From Pseudogemmatithrix spongiicola (GTDB taxonomy: Bacteria; Gemmatimonadota; Gemmatimonadetes; Gemmatimonadales; Gemmatimonadaceae): DNA of 64,000 nucleotides. The stretch is taken from NCBI RefSeq assembly GCF_030623445.1, contig NZ_CP130613.1:3038001-3102000 (forward strand), given 5' to 3'. Position 1 is the stretch's first letter. Every line of letters begins with the position of its first letter. Below the pieces are notes generated by a model. That model was not told the origin of the DNA. It was given only the letters and a program-made list of their open reading frames with translations, and searched no databases. A program made the position numbers and the translations under genes. Positions 10,278-17,620 of the stretch are shown here, in pieces.

Positions 10278-11493
10278 CGGCGCGCCCGAGCCCTTCCGGT
10301 GACACGATAGCCTGCGAGGAGGCCACGCGTTTCTGCATCCCAAGGATGCCCAGGAAGAACGACCCGAAGACGGCCTGCACGCCGAGCAAGGCGAGCAACG
10401 CGCCCGGGATCACCGTCCGCAGCATGCGCGAAAGGTCCATCGGACCCCAAGCCGCCGCGCGCCAGTCCAGCACGGCACTCCCGAGGATGGCAAAGCCGAC
10501 GGCCGCGACCACCGCGCCGCCAAGCATCCCGCTCTCCAGCGACAGCGCCCGGAACGTCCGCAGCAGCCGCTGGTCCGCGGGCAACAGGTCTTCGTTGATG
10601 GCAAAGACCTTCGTGAAGACGGCGAACTGCACGAGCAGGAATCCCGTCGACACGAACAGGCTGCCGAACAGCATCGTGCTCTCGGCGAATCGCGCCGGCC
10701 CGAGCGAGAGGTTGAAGAAGCCAGCGATGAACGCCAATGCGCCCGCGAGCATCAACGCGACCCCCGGCACCAAGAACAGCCAACGGGGCGAGAGCAGCAG
10801 GTAGAACCGCAACGTGCGCCACCCGTCACGCCACGTGCGGAGATGCGGCGGATGCTTCGTGCGTCCATCCACATGCAACGTGATCGGCACGTTGGTGATC
10901 CGCGCACCGGCGAGCGCCATCTTGATCACCATCTCGTTCGCGAACTCCATGCCGGTGCATCGCTGGCGCAGGCGAGCCTGGAACGCACGCGAGAAGCCCC
11001 GCAGCCCGCAGTTCACGTCATCCACGGGGGCGCGGAACCAGCGCCGCGCCATCCACGTGAACATCGGGTTGCCCCACCAGCGATGCAGGAACGGCATCGC
11101 GCCCGGGACGATGGTGCCGCCACCGCTCGGCAAGCGGCACCCCTGCACGAGGTCATACCCCTCGCGCAACTTCGCCACGAACTTGCCGATCTCCCGGAAG
11201 TCGTAGGAATCGTCGGCGTCGCCCATGATCACGTATCGCCCCTCCGCAGCCGCGATACCCGCGAGCAACGCGGCTCCGTACCCGCGCTCAGGCGCGGCGA
11301 CCACGCGGGCGCCGGCCGCGCGCGCGAGCTCCTGCGATCCGTCGGTGCTGCCGTTGTCGGCGACGATCACCTCGCCGACGACCCCTGCGGACGCGAGTCC
11401 CTCCCGCGCCTTCTGCACGCAGGTGACGACGGTCTCCGCCTCGTTGAGACACGGCAACACGACCGAGACCTCGATCGGCCCATTGCTCAGCAC
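10270..11493 (-). CDS. GT2 glycosyltransferase, polyprenyl-phosphate sugar synthase type, with C-terminal membrane domain
   Basis: 407 aa. The catalytic GT-A domain opens VSVVLPCLNEAETV, has the nucleotide-binding VIVADNGSTDGS and the DxD-like metal site MGDADDSYDF, and continues through VDDVNCGLRGFSRAFQ, a pattern seen in dolichyl-phosphate-mannose/glucose synthase-like enzymes. From about residue 230 there are four membrane helices in two pairs. Such enzymes load a sugar on polyprenyl phosphate at the cytoplasmic face; the product would suit the GT39-like enzyme encoded at the end of the same run. GTG start at 11491-11493 overlaps the wtpC stop by 7 nt. Confidence 0.87.
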   Translation of the reverse strand: MLSNGPIEVSVVLPCLNEAETVVTCVQKAREGLASAGVVGEVIVADNGSTDGSQELARAAGARVVAAPERGYGAALLAGIAAAEGRYVIMGDADDSYDFREIGKFVAKLREGYDLVQGCRLPSGGGTIVPGAMPFLHRWWGNPMFTWMARRWFRAPVDDVNCGLRGFSRAFQARLRQRCTGMEFANEMVIKMALAGARITNVPITLHVDGRTKHPPHLRTWRDGWRTLRFYLLLSPRWLFLVPGVALMLAGALAFIAGFFNLSLGPARFAESTMLFGSLFVSTGFLLVQFAVFTKVFAINEDLLPADQRLLRTFRALSLESGMLGGAVVAAVGFAILGSAVLDWRAAAWGPMDLSRMLRTVIPGALLALLGVQAVFGSFFLGILGMQKRVASSQAIVSPEGLGRADG

Positions 11494-12566
11494 AGATGCA
11501 CCGCCATGGCCTTGAAGCTAGCCACCACCGCCAACCCCGGCTCCAACCGCAGCTCCAACGCCGATCGCGTCGTCAGCGCCGCCACCAACGGCACCCCGCG
11601 CACGTCGAGCGTCACGCGCGTCAGGGCGCCGAGCGCCTGCACTTCCGTCACCCGCCCGGCGAGGCGGTTGCGCGCCGAGTCGTGCACGTGGTCGCGCGAG
11701 ATCGTGATCTCCTCGGCCCGGATCACCGCGTGCCCCACGCCCGGCGCGAAGTCGCCCACGGCATAGAGCGTCAGCCCCTCCGTCTCGAACGCGAAGGCGC
11801 GGTGCCCACGCGCATACTGCGCGGGATCGCCCTCGACCCAATCCGGCGACACCTCGCCGAGCTCGCGTGCGATGCCGCCGAACACGTTCTCCGCCCCGAG
11901 GAACTCCGCCACGTACGGCGAGGCCGGCCGCCGGAACACCTCCGCCGGCGTGCCTTGCTGCAGCACGCGGCCGGCGTCGAGCAGGATGGCCCGGTCGCCG
12001 AGCATGCCGGCCTCGGCGAAGTCGTGCGTGACCTGCAGCGTCGTGAGCCCCCAGTCGCGGTGCAGCTGCCGCACCTCGCGCCGCACGAGCATGCGCCGCC
12101 GCGGGTCGAGCGCGGAGAAGGGCTCGTCGAGCAGCAGCAGGCGCGGGCGGCGCGCCAGCGCCCGCGCGAGGGCGACGATCTGCCGCTCGCCGCCGCTCAG
12201 TCCGAGGATGTCGCGCGAGTAGTACGCGCCGACGTCGAGCCGCTCCTCGACTTCCTGCAGGCTGCGGGCGTCGGCCGTCCCATAGGCGACGTTGTCGCGC
12301 ACCGAGAGGTGCGGAAAGAGGTACGCGTGCTGGTACACCAGCGAGAGGTGGCGATCCTCCGGCGCGAGCCGGCGCGCGTCCACGCCGCCCACTTGCACCG
12401 TGCCCGCCGCGGGCACGAGCAATCCGGCGATGACCTCGAGCAGCGTCGTCTTGCCCGATCCCGCCGGCCCGATCACCACGCCGTACTCGCCCTCGGCGAG
12501 CGAGACGCTCACGTCGGCGAGCGCGAAGCGCCCCTTCCGCGCCGTGACACCCGAGAGCGCGATCAT
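11487..12566 (-). CDS. wtpC: Tungstate/molybdate ABC transporter ATP-binding protein with C-terminal TOBE region
   Basis: Cytoplasmic ATPase of the oxyanion importer encoded by the three-gene set 14328-11487. Walker A GPAGSGKTT, signature LSGGERQIVALARALARR, Walker B LLLLDEPFSALDP, switch VTHDF. The C-terminal about 100 residues, with HAVIRAEEITISR and LAGRVTEVQALGALTRVTLD, form a TOBE/molybdate-binding domain like that of ModC/WtpC, which in some homologues gives feedback inhibition by oxyanion. Start: ATG 12564-12566 (MIALSGVTARKG) one base after the wtpB stop (TGAGATG) is preferred; an in-frame ATG at 12590 would add 8 residues and overlap wtpB. Followed with a 7-nt overlap by the GT2 gene. 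Confidence 0.85.
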   Translation of the reverse strand: MIALSGVTARKGRFALADVSVSLAEGEYGVVIGPAGSGKTTLLEVIAGLLVPAAGTVQVGGVDARRLAPEDRHLSLVYQHAYLFPHLSVRDNVAYGTADARSLQEVEERLDVGAYYSRDILGLSGGERQIVALARALARRPRLLLLDEPFSALDPRRRMLVRREVRQLHRDWGLTTLQVTHDFAEAGMLGDRAILLDAGRVLQQGTPAEVFRRPASPYVAEFLGAENVFGGIARELGEVSPDWVEGDPAQYARGHRAFAFETEGLTLYAVGDFAPGVGHAVIRAEEITISRDHVHDSARNRLAGRVTEVQALGALTRVTLDVRGVPLVAALTTRSALELRLEPGLAVVASFKAMAVHLC

Positions 12567-12567
12567 C

Positions 12568-13365
12568 TCAGGTCTTCCGCCGGCCGTCATCGGTACGCAG
12601 CGCGCGCAGCAGCGTGAGCGGCACCAAGGCCAGCAGCGCCAGCGCGGCGGCGACGGGCAGCGCCTCCTGCAGCCCGTAGCTCGTGAAGCGGTCGTAACTG
12701 AGCACGCTGACGACCTTCGGGTTGTACGTGAGGATGACGATCGCCCCGAACTCCGAGACCGCGCGCGCCCACATCACGACGGCGCTGGCGAGCAGGCCCC
12801 GCGAGGCCAGCGGCAGCGTGACCCGGCGGAAGGCCCGCCACGGCGAGTCGCCAAGCGTGCGCGCCACGCCCTCGTAGCGCGCGTCCACCTTGGCGAAGGC
12901 CTCGCGCGCGCCGCTCACGAACAGCGGCGCGCTCACGAACAGCATCGCCGCGATGATGCCGACCGGCGTGCCGACGATGCGCAGGCCGAGGTCCAGGGCC
13001 GCGCCGCCGACGGCGCTGTCGCGGCCGAGCAGGAGGAGGAGCGCAATGCCCGCGACCGGATGCGGGATCAGCAGCGGCAGGTCGAGCAGCGCCGAGAGCG
13101 CCGCGCGGCCGGGAAACTCCTTGCGCGCCAGCAGCCAGGCCAGCGGCGTGCCGCCGAGGACGCCGAGCCCGGTGGCCGCCGTCGCCGTAAGCCCGGTCAA
13201 CAGCAGCGAGCGGCGCAACTCGGCGTCGCTGCCCAGTCGCGCGAGGCCCGCCGCCCCGCCTTCCGTCACGAGCCGCAGGATCGGCGCCGCGAGGAACACG
13301 AGCAGCAGCGACGCCATCAGCGCCGCCACGATGCTCAGCAGGGCTTGCATGCCGCGATGCCGCAT
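12568..13365 (-). CDS. wtpB: Tungstate/molybdate ABC transporter permease
   Basis: 265 aa, about six membrane helices. The BPD_transp_1 cytoplasmic coupling loop is clear as ARTLGDSPWRAFRRVTLPLA (the EAA-type loop). Sequence such as GTPVGIIAAMLFVSAPLFVSG and LLDLPLLIPHPVAGIALLLL is typical of ModB/WtpB/CysU-like oxyanion permeases. The start ATG at 13363-13365 follows the wtpA stop by 3 nt. Together with the substrate-binding lipoprotein and WtpC it forms a complete importer. Confidence 0.86.
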   Translation of the reverse strand: MRHRGMQALLSIVAALMASLLLVFLAAPILRLVTEGGAAGLARLGSDAELRRSLLLTGLTATAATGLGVLGGTPLAWLLARKEFPGRAALSALLDLPLLIPHPVAGIALLLLLGRDSAVGGAALDLGLRIVGTPVGIIAAMLFVSAPLFVSGAREAFAKVDARYEGVARTLGDSPWRAFRRVTLPLASRGLLASAVVMWARAVSEFGAIVILTYNPKVVSVLSYDRFTSYGLQEALPVAAALALLALVPLTLLRALRTDDGRRKT

Positions 13366-13368
13366 CGT

Positions 13369-14328
13369 TCAGCGCGAGCCGCTCGAACGCAGGCCCGCGC
13401 GAGGTGCCGCCGCGAGCATCCCGCTGCGCTGCGTGCCCGTCACGACTTCCGGCAGGTCCATCACCTCGAGGCCCTCGCGGCGCAGGATCGCCTTGCCCTC
13501 GGTGGAGACAAGGAAATCCGCGAAGCGCTGCGCGAGCGCCGGCTGCGGCGCCTCGCGCGGCACCGCGAAGGCGTACACGATCGGCGCGCCCGTGAACGTC
13601 ACGCGACTGCCCGACACCGCGCCGCGCACCGACACGCTGGCCGCGCGGTAGACGTCGGCGAGTTCCGGCACCGACAGGTCCACCGAATCGCCCAGCAGCA
13701 CGTAGCGGAAGCCGATCGCCTTGGCCATCGACTCGTAGGACCAGATGTAGTCGAGCTCGCCGGCCTCGAGCAGCCCGACGAGGTCCGCCTCCTTCGGGCG
13801 CACGTTGCGCGCCACGGCCCGCGCCTCGAGCCGGGCGGCGAGCCCCGGCACGCCGCGGCTGCGCTCGACGAGCTGCCAGACCATCAGCGTGCGGTAGCCG
13901 TTGGGGTCGAGCTCGGGGTCCGAGCGCCCGACCTCCACGTCGGGGCGCGTCAGGATATCGGACCACGTCGAAGTCTGCATCTCCTGCGCGTAGCGGGAAC
14001 GCTCGGTGTACGCGACCACCATGCGGTTGCGGGCGAAGAGCGTGTAGCTCGCGACGTGCGTGGGCACGAGGTACTGCGGGAACACGTCGGCGTCGGCGAG
14101 GGCGATCACATCGGGAATCTTGCCGAGTTCGGTGAGCTTGCGCGCGCTCTCGAGCGAGCCGGCGATTTCCTGCGCGACGGCCACGCCCTCACGCCGCGCG
14201 AAGGTGTCGAGCACGGCGCGCATCGGCCGCGCCAGTGACCCGGCGTTGAACACGGTGAGCGTGCGTTCCGGCGTGCGCGACCCGCCGCAGCCGACGAGGG
14301 CGAGCACCACGAGCAGCAGGACTGGCAT
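13369..14328 (-). CDS. wtpA: Tungstate/molybdate-binding lipoprotein
   Basis: 319 aa substrate-binding protein anchored as a lipoprotein: the short hydrophobic N-terminus ends in the lipobox LVGC. The mature part begins LTVFNAGSLARPM, the oxyanion-binding Ser loop of the family, and carries GRSDPELDPNGYRT, a hallmark of WtpA/archaeal-type ModA proteins in which an Asp and a Glu complete octahedral coordination of the metal. YIWSYESMAKAIGFRYV is the later hinge block. Tungstate versus molybdate preference cannot be decided from sequence. Start ATG 14326-14328 has no Shine-Dalgarno sequence but a TAACTT box 5 nt upstream (14334-14339). Confidence 0.83.
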   Translation of the reverse strand: MPVLLLVVLALVGCGGSRTPERTLTVFNAGSLARPMRAVLDTFARREGVAVAQEIAGSLESARKLTELGKIPDVIALADADVFPQYLVPTHVASYTLFARNRMVVAYTERSRYAQEMQTSTWSDILTRPDVEVGRSDPELDPNGYRTLMVWQLVERSRGVPGLAARLEARAVARNVRPKEADLVGLLEAGELDYIWSYESMAKAIGFRYVLLGDSVDLSVPELADVYRAASVSVRGAVSGSRVTFTGAPIVYAFAVPREAPQPALAQRFADFLVSTEGKAILRREGLEVMDLPEVVTGTQRSGMLAAAPRAGLRSSGSR

Positions 14329-14333
14329 GCCGA

Positions 14334-14339
14334 AAGTTA
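14334..14339 (-). promoter_or_regulatory. TAACTT -10-like box, 5 nt from the wtpA start
   Basis: On the minus strand TAACTT is followed by five bases (TCGGC) and the wtpA ATG. At this spacing transcription would start at or next to the A of the ATG, giving a leaderless mRNA. No convincing -35 was found. The same arrangement recurs at four other genes in the window. Confidence 0.45.
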
Positions 14340-14381
14340 GCGCCCACCCGTATCTTGATGCGTCCCTCTCCCCGGACCTTC

Positions 14382-15347
14382 ATGTCCCAACTCGCCCTCG
14401 ACATCCGCGGCGTCAACAAGCGCTACGCCGAGCACGTCGCCGTCCGCGACCTCTCGCTCGCCGTGCCCACGGGCACCGTGTACGGCCTCCTCGGTCCCAA
14501 CGGCGCCGGCAAGACGACGACCATCCGCATGATCCTCAACGTGATCGCCCCGGACTCGGGCAGCATCACGCTGCTCGGCCGCTCGAACCGCGACACATCC
14601 ATCCAGGATCGGCTCGGCTACCTCCCCGAGGAACGCGGCCTCTACAAGAAGATGAACGTGCGCGACGTGCTGCGTTTCCTCGCCGAGCTGAAGGGCGTGG
14701 CCCGCAAGGACGCCGACCGCCGCATCGACGAGTGGCTCGAGCGCCTCACGCTGCGCACGGCCGAGAAGGACTGGAGCAAGAGCAAGGTCGACGAACTCTC
14801 GCGCGGCATGCAGCAGAAGGTGCAGTTCATCGGCACGCTGCTGCACGACCCCGAGCTGGTCATCCTCGACGAGCCCTTCTCGGGCCTCGACCCGATCAAT
14901 GCGCAGGCGCTGAAGGACACCGTGGTCGAGCTGCGGCGCCGCGGCAAGACGGTGATCTTCTCGACGCACCTGATGGACAACGCCGAGCGTCTCTGCGACG
15001 CCGTGTGCATCATCGCGCGGGGCGAGAAGGTGCTCGACGGCAGCGTGGCGGCGGTGAAGGCCGAGAATGCCGGCCGCACCGTGGCCTTGGCCCTCGACGG
15101 CGGCGCGACGCCGGCCGTGATGCAGGTGCTCGGCGACCGCGAGCTGGTGGACCGCGTGGACGACCACTCGCGCTATTTCGAGGTGGAACTGCGCCAGGGC
15201 GCCGACGCGCAGGCGCTGCTGCAGCGGCTGGTCGCCGCCGGCGCGACGATCAATCGCTTCGAGAAGGTGCAGCCGTCGTTGCACCAGATCTTCCTGCAAC
15301 GCGTCGGCGCCACGGGCGTCGAGGAGGGGATGAGCGGACATGGCTAA
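14382..15347 (+). CDS. ABC transporter ATP-binding protein, NatA-like
   Basis: Cytoplasmic ATPase of an ABC-2 exporter formed with the permease encoded downstream. Walker A GPNGAGKTT, signature LSRGMQQKVQFIGTLLHDP, Walker B LVILDEPFSGLDP, switch STHLM. The RLGYLPEERGLYKKM stretch and C-terminal DUF4162-like extension match the NatA subgroup (Na+ or drug export). Start ATG 14382 (MSQLALDIRGVNKRY) is preferred; an in-frame ATG at 14358 would overlap the probable promoter box TATCTT at 14351-14356. The gene ends with an 8-nt overlap of the permease start. It is divergent from wtpA across about 53 bp. Confidence 0.9.
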   Translation: MSQLALDIRGVNKRYAEHVAVRDLSLAVPTGTVYGLLGPNGAGKTTTIRMILNVIAPDSGSITLLGRSNRDTSIQDRLGYLPEERGLYKKMNVRDVLRFLAELKGVARKDADRRIDEWLERLTLRTAEKDWSKSKVDELSRGMQQKVQFIGTLLHDPELVILDEPFSGLDPINAQALKDTVVELRRRGKTVIFSTHLMDNAERLCDAVCIIARGEKVLDGSVAAVKAENAGRTVALALDGGATPAVMQVLGDRELVDRVDDHSRYFEVELRQGADAQALLQRLVAAGATINRFEKVQPSLHQIFLQRVGATGVEEGMSGHG

Positions 15348-16638
15348 GCTCTGGACGGTCATCAAGCGCGAGTATCTGGAGCGCGTGCGCACGGTGTGGT
15401 TCCTCATCGTGACGCTGTTCGGCCCGGTGTTCTTCGCGGCGATCATGATCCTTCCCGGCTACCTGTCGGTGAAGGGGATGCGCGAGGCCCGCGTCACGGG
15501 CCTGACCATCGTGGACGCCAGCGGTGCGGGGCTGGGGCAGCGCGTCGCCGAGCGCTTGGCCACGCCGGCGCTGACCAGCGGCAGCGACGCCGCCGCGATG
15601 GCGCGGGTGGACACGGTGGCGCAGGGCGACCTGCCCGCCATCGAGGCGACCTTGCTCGAAGCCGTGCGCACGAAGCAGATCAGCGGCGTGCTGGTGCTCG
15701 ACACCGGGACCGTGGCGAGCGGGCGCGCCCGCTACTTCGGGCGTGACGCCGGGTCGGTGGGCCAGATCGATGCGATCGAAGGCGCCGCCCGCACGGCCAT
15801 CCTCGCGACGCGGCTTGAGGGGGCTGGCCTCGATGCGCAGTCTGCCAGCGCGCTGGCCCGCGTGCGGGTGAGCATCGCGACGCAGAAGGTCACGGACAAG
15901 GGACTCGAGGGCTCAGGCCTCGCGGCGACGATCTTCGGCTTCGGCGTGACCTTCCTGCTCTACATGAGCATCCTGCTCTATGGCCAGAACGTCCTGCGCG
16001 GCGTGCTGGAGGAGAAGACCACGCGCGTGGCCGAGGTGGTGGTCTCCAGCGTGAGCCCCGACAAGCTGCTCGCCGGCAAGATCATCGGCGTCGGCGCCGT
16101 GGGTCTCACGCAGATGCTCGTGTGGACCACCAGCGGCATCCTGTTCTGGACCCAGCGCGCGCGCATCTTCGAGGCCATGGGACTCCCGGCCTTGCCCAGC
16201 CTGGTGTTCCCGACGATCGACCCGCTGGTGCTGGCCGCGCTGCTGCTGTTCTTCGTGCTCGGCTACGCGTTCTACGCGACGCTCTTCGCCGCCGTCGGCG
16301 CGATGGTCGGCTCGCTGGAAGAGGCGCAGCAGGCGGCGCAGCCGGTGATGATGCTGCTGGTGTTCAGCATCATCTTCGTCCAGCCGGTGGCGACCAGTCC
16401 CGACGGCCAGCTGGCGCACACGATGAGCTGGCTGCCGTTCTCGTCGCCGATCATCATGCCCATGCGCATGACCGCTTCGCCGGTTCCGGCCTGGGAGATC
16501 GTCGGCTCGCTTGCGGTCCTCGCGCTGGCCTGCGCCTTCGTGACCTGGCTCTCGGCCCGGATCTACCGCGTGGGCCTGCTCATGTACGGCAAGCGTCCGA
16601 GCATCAAGGAGCTCATGCGCTGGATCAAGCAGGCGTAA
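15340..16638 (+). CDS. ABC-2 type exporter permease, NatB-like
   Basis: 432 aa membrane partner of the preceding ATPase. One N-terminal helix (VWFLIVTLFGPVFFAAIMIL), a large extracytoplasmic domain of about 180 residues, then five to six helices, with the conserved EEKTTRVAEVVVSSVSPDKLLAGKIIG segment that marks the NatB/ABC2_membrane_3 family. The C-terminal helix is followed by a basic tail (RPSIKELMRWIKQA). ATG 15340 overlaps the ATPase stop. A REP-like palindrome starts 7 nt after the stop codon. Exported substrate unknown. Confidence 0.88.
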   Translation: MAKLWTVIKREYLERVRTVWFLIVTLFGPVFFAAIMILPGYLSVKGMREARVTGLTIVDASGAGLGQRVAERLATPALTSGSDAAAMARVDTVAQGDLPAIEATLLEAVRTKQISGVLVLDTGTVASGRARYFGRDAGSVGQIDAIEGAARTAILATRLEGAGLDAQSASALARVRVSIATQKVTDKGLEGSGLAATIFGFGVTFLLYMSILLYGQNVLRGVLEEKTTRVAEVVVSSVSPDKLLAGKIIGVGAVGLTQMLVWTTSGILFWTQRARIFEAMGLPALPSLVFPTIDPLVLAALLLFFVLGYAFYATLFAAVGAMVGSLEEAQQAAQPVMMLLVFSIIFVQPVATSPDGQLAHTMSWLPFSSPIIMPMRMTASPVPAWEIVGSLAVLALACAFVTWLSARIYRVGLLMYGKRPSIKELMRWIKQA

Positions 16639-16645
16639 CTGCGAC

Positions 16646-16778
16646 GGCCTTCACCACGAAGGCACGAAGGGCCTCGCGACAATCGTTCGGGCCCGCGACC
16701 CCAAGAAGCATTGCTTCTTTGGCGTTGCGGGCCCGAGAGTCTACTGCGGCTCCCTTCGTGCCTTCGTGGTGAAAGGCC
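16646..16778. repeat. REP-like palindrome, copy 1
   Basis: A 133-bp imperfect palindrome between the convergent natB-like and bacilliredoxin genes. Outer arms at 16646-16670 and 16753-16778 read GGCCTTCACCACGAAGG and its complement (one bulged base). Nested inner arms pair GGGCCCGC with GCGGGCCC and CCAAGAAGCA with TGCTTCTTTGG. It would form a long hairpin in RNA from either strand, so it may serve as a shared transcription terminator or mRNA 3'-end stabiliser. Each arm contains the CGTGCCTTCGTGG sequence used as target by the IS110 elements in copy 3. Confidence 0.85.
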
Positions 16779-16785
16779 GTGAGGC

Positions 16786-17217
16786 TTACACCGCCGCCGG
16801 CGCGCAGTGCTTGTCGAACGCCGCCGTCAGGTCCTGCGCGATCTCTTCCGCCGCGCGCCCTTCGATCTGCCAGCGCTCGATCATGTGCACTAGCTTGCCG
16901 TCCTTGAGCAATGCAATGGACGGCGAGCTCGGCGCGTAGCCCGTGAAGTACGCGCGGGCCTGACGGGTGGCGTCCACGTCGTTGCCGGCGAACACGGTGA
17001 ACTTGTGGTTCGGCGTCACGCTGTGCTTGAGGGCCATGGCCACGGCGGGACGCATGTTGCGCGCCGCACAGCCGCACATCGAGTTCACGACCATCAACTG
17101 CGTGCCCTTGGTGCCCTTGAGGGCGTCGTCGACCGCCTGGGCGGACTTCAGCTCCGCCACGCCGAGCTGTGCGATCTCCGCGCGCATGGGACCGATGAAC
17201 CGTTCGTCGTACATCAT
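16786..17217 (-). CDS. Bacilliredoxin, BrxA/BrxB (YphP/YqiW) family
   Basis: 143 aa thioredoxin-fold protein. The family motif is present as NSMCGCAARNMRPAV, with the CGC active site. Ends in EIAQDLTAAFDKHC. Bacilliredoxins remove bacillithiol from oxidised protein thiols; family members also occur in phyla for which bacillithiol use is only predicted, so the thiol partner here is an inference. The N-terminus MMYDERFIGPMRAEIAQLG is the usual YDxxxxxPMR start. The upstream AGACGCAC is preceded by GGAGAG, a usable ribosome-binding site. Last gene of the lepB run, 30 nt after the GroES-like gene. Confidence 0.9.
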   Translation of the reverse strand: MMYDERFIGPMRAEIAQLGVAELKSAQAVDDALKGTKGTQLMVVNSMCGCAARNMRPAVAMALKHSVTPNHKFTVFAGNDVDATRQARAYFTGYAPSSPSIALLKDGKLVHMIERWQIEGRAAEEIAQDLTAAFDKHCAPAAV

Positions 17218-17247
17218 GTGCGTCTCTCCGTATGGGTCTGGTGAGGC

Positions 17248-17607
17248 CTATTCGCGGCTCAGGGCCAGCAACGCCGCCTGAGGCACCACGAGATAGCGCT
17301 CGTTCTCGAACGTGATTTCTACGGCCGCCTTGCGAAAGAACAGGGCATAGTCCCCGACCTGCGCCTGCATCGGGATGTGCCGCGTTTCCTTCTGGCCGGT
17401 GATGCGCCAGGGCTCGTCGAGGTGGTCGGTCACCTCCGGGAGCGGCGTGCCCGGACCCGTGGCGACGATCCGCCCGCCCTGCACCGCCTGGCTGTCCACG
17501 GCCGTGGCCGGAAGGTACAGCCCTACCTTCGAGCGCTCCTCGCCCTCTTCGATCTTGATGAGGACGCGGTCGCCGACGACGATCAGCTCCTTCTTGCCTT
17601 TGCGCAT
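17248..17607 (-). CDS. GroES-like co-chaperone family protein
   Basis: 119 aa from ATG 17605-17607 (MRKGKKELIVVGDRVLIKIE); a GTG three codons upstream is possible. The GroES/Cpn10 beta-barrel is recognisable from VGDRVLIKIEEGEERSKVGLYLP and GGRIVATGPGTPLP, but there is an insertion (TDHLDEPWRITGQKETRHIPMQ) before VGDYALFFRKAAVEITFENERYLVVP. True GroES is about 95 aa and next to groEL; neither holds here. It is probably a GroES-fold paralogue of unknown job rather than the main chaperonin partner. Confidence 0.78.
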   Translation of the reverse strand: MRKGKKELIVVGDRVLIKIEEGEERSKVGLYLPATAVDSQAVQGGRIVATGPGTPLPEVTDHLDEPWRITGQKETRHIPMQAQVGDYALFFRKAAVEITFENERYLVVPQAALLALSRE

Positions 17608-17620
17608 ACGAGGCACAAAC

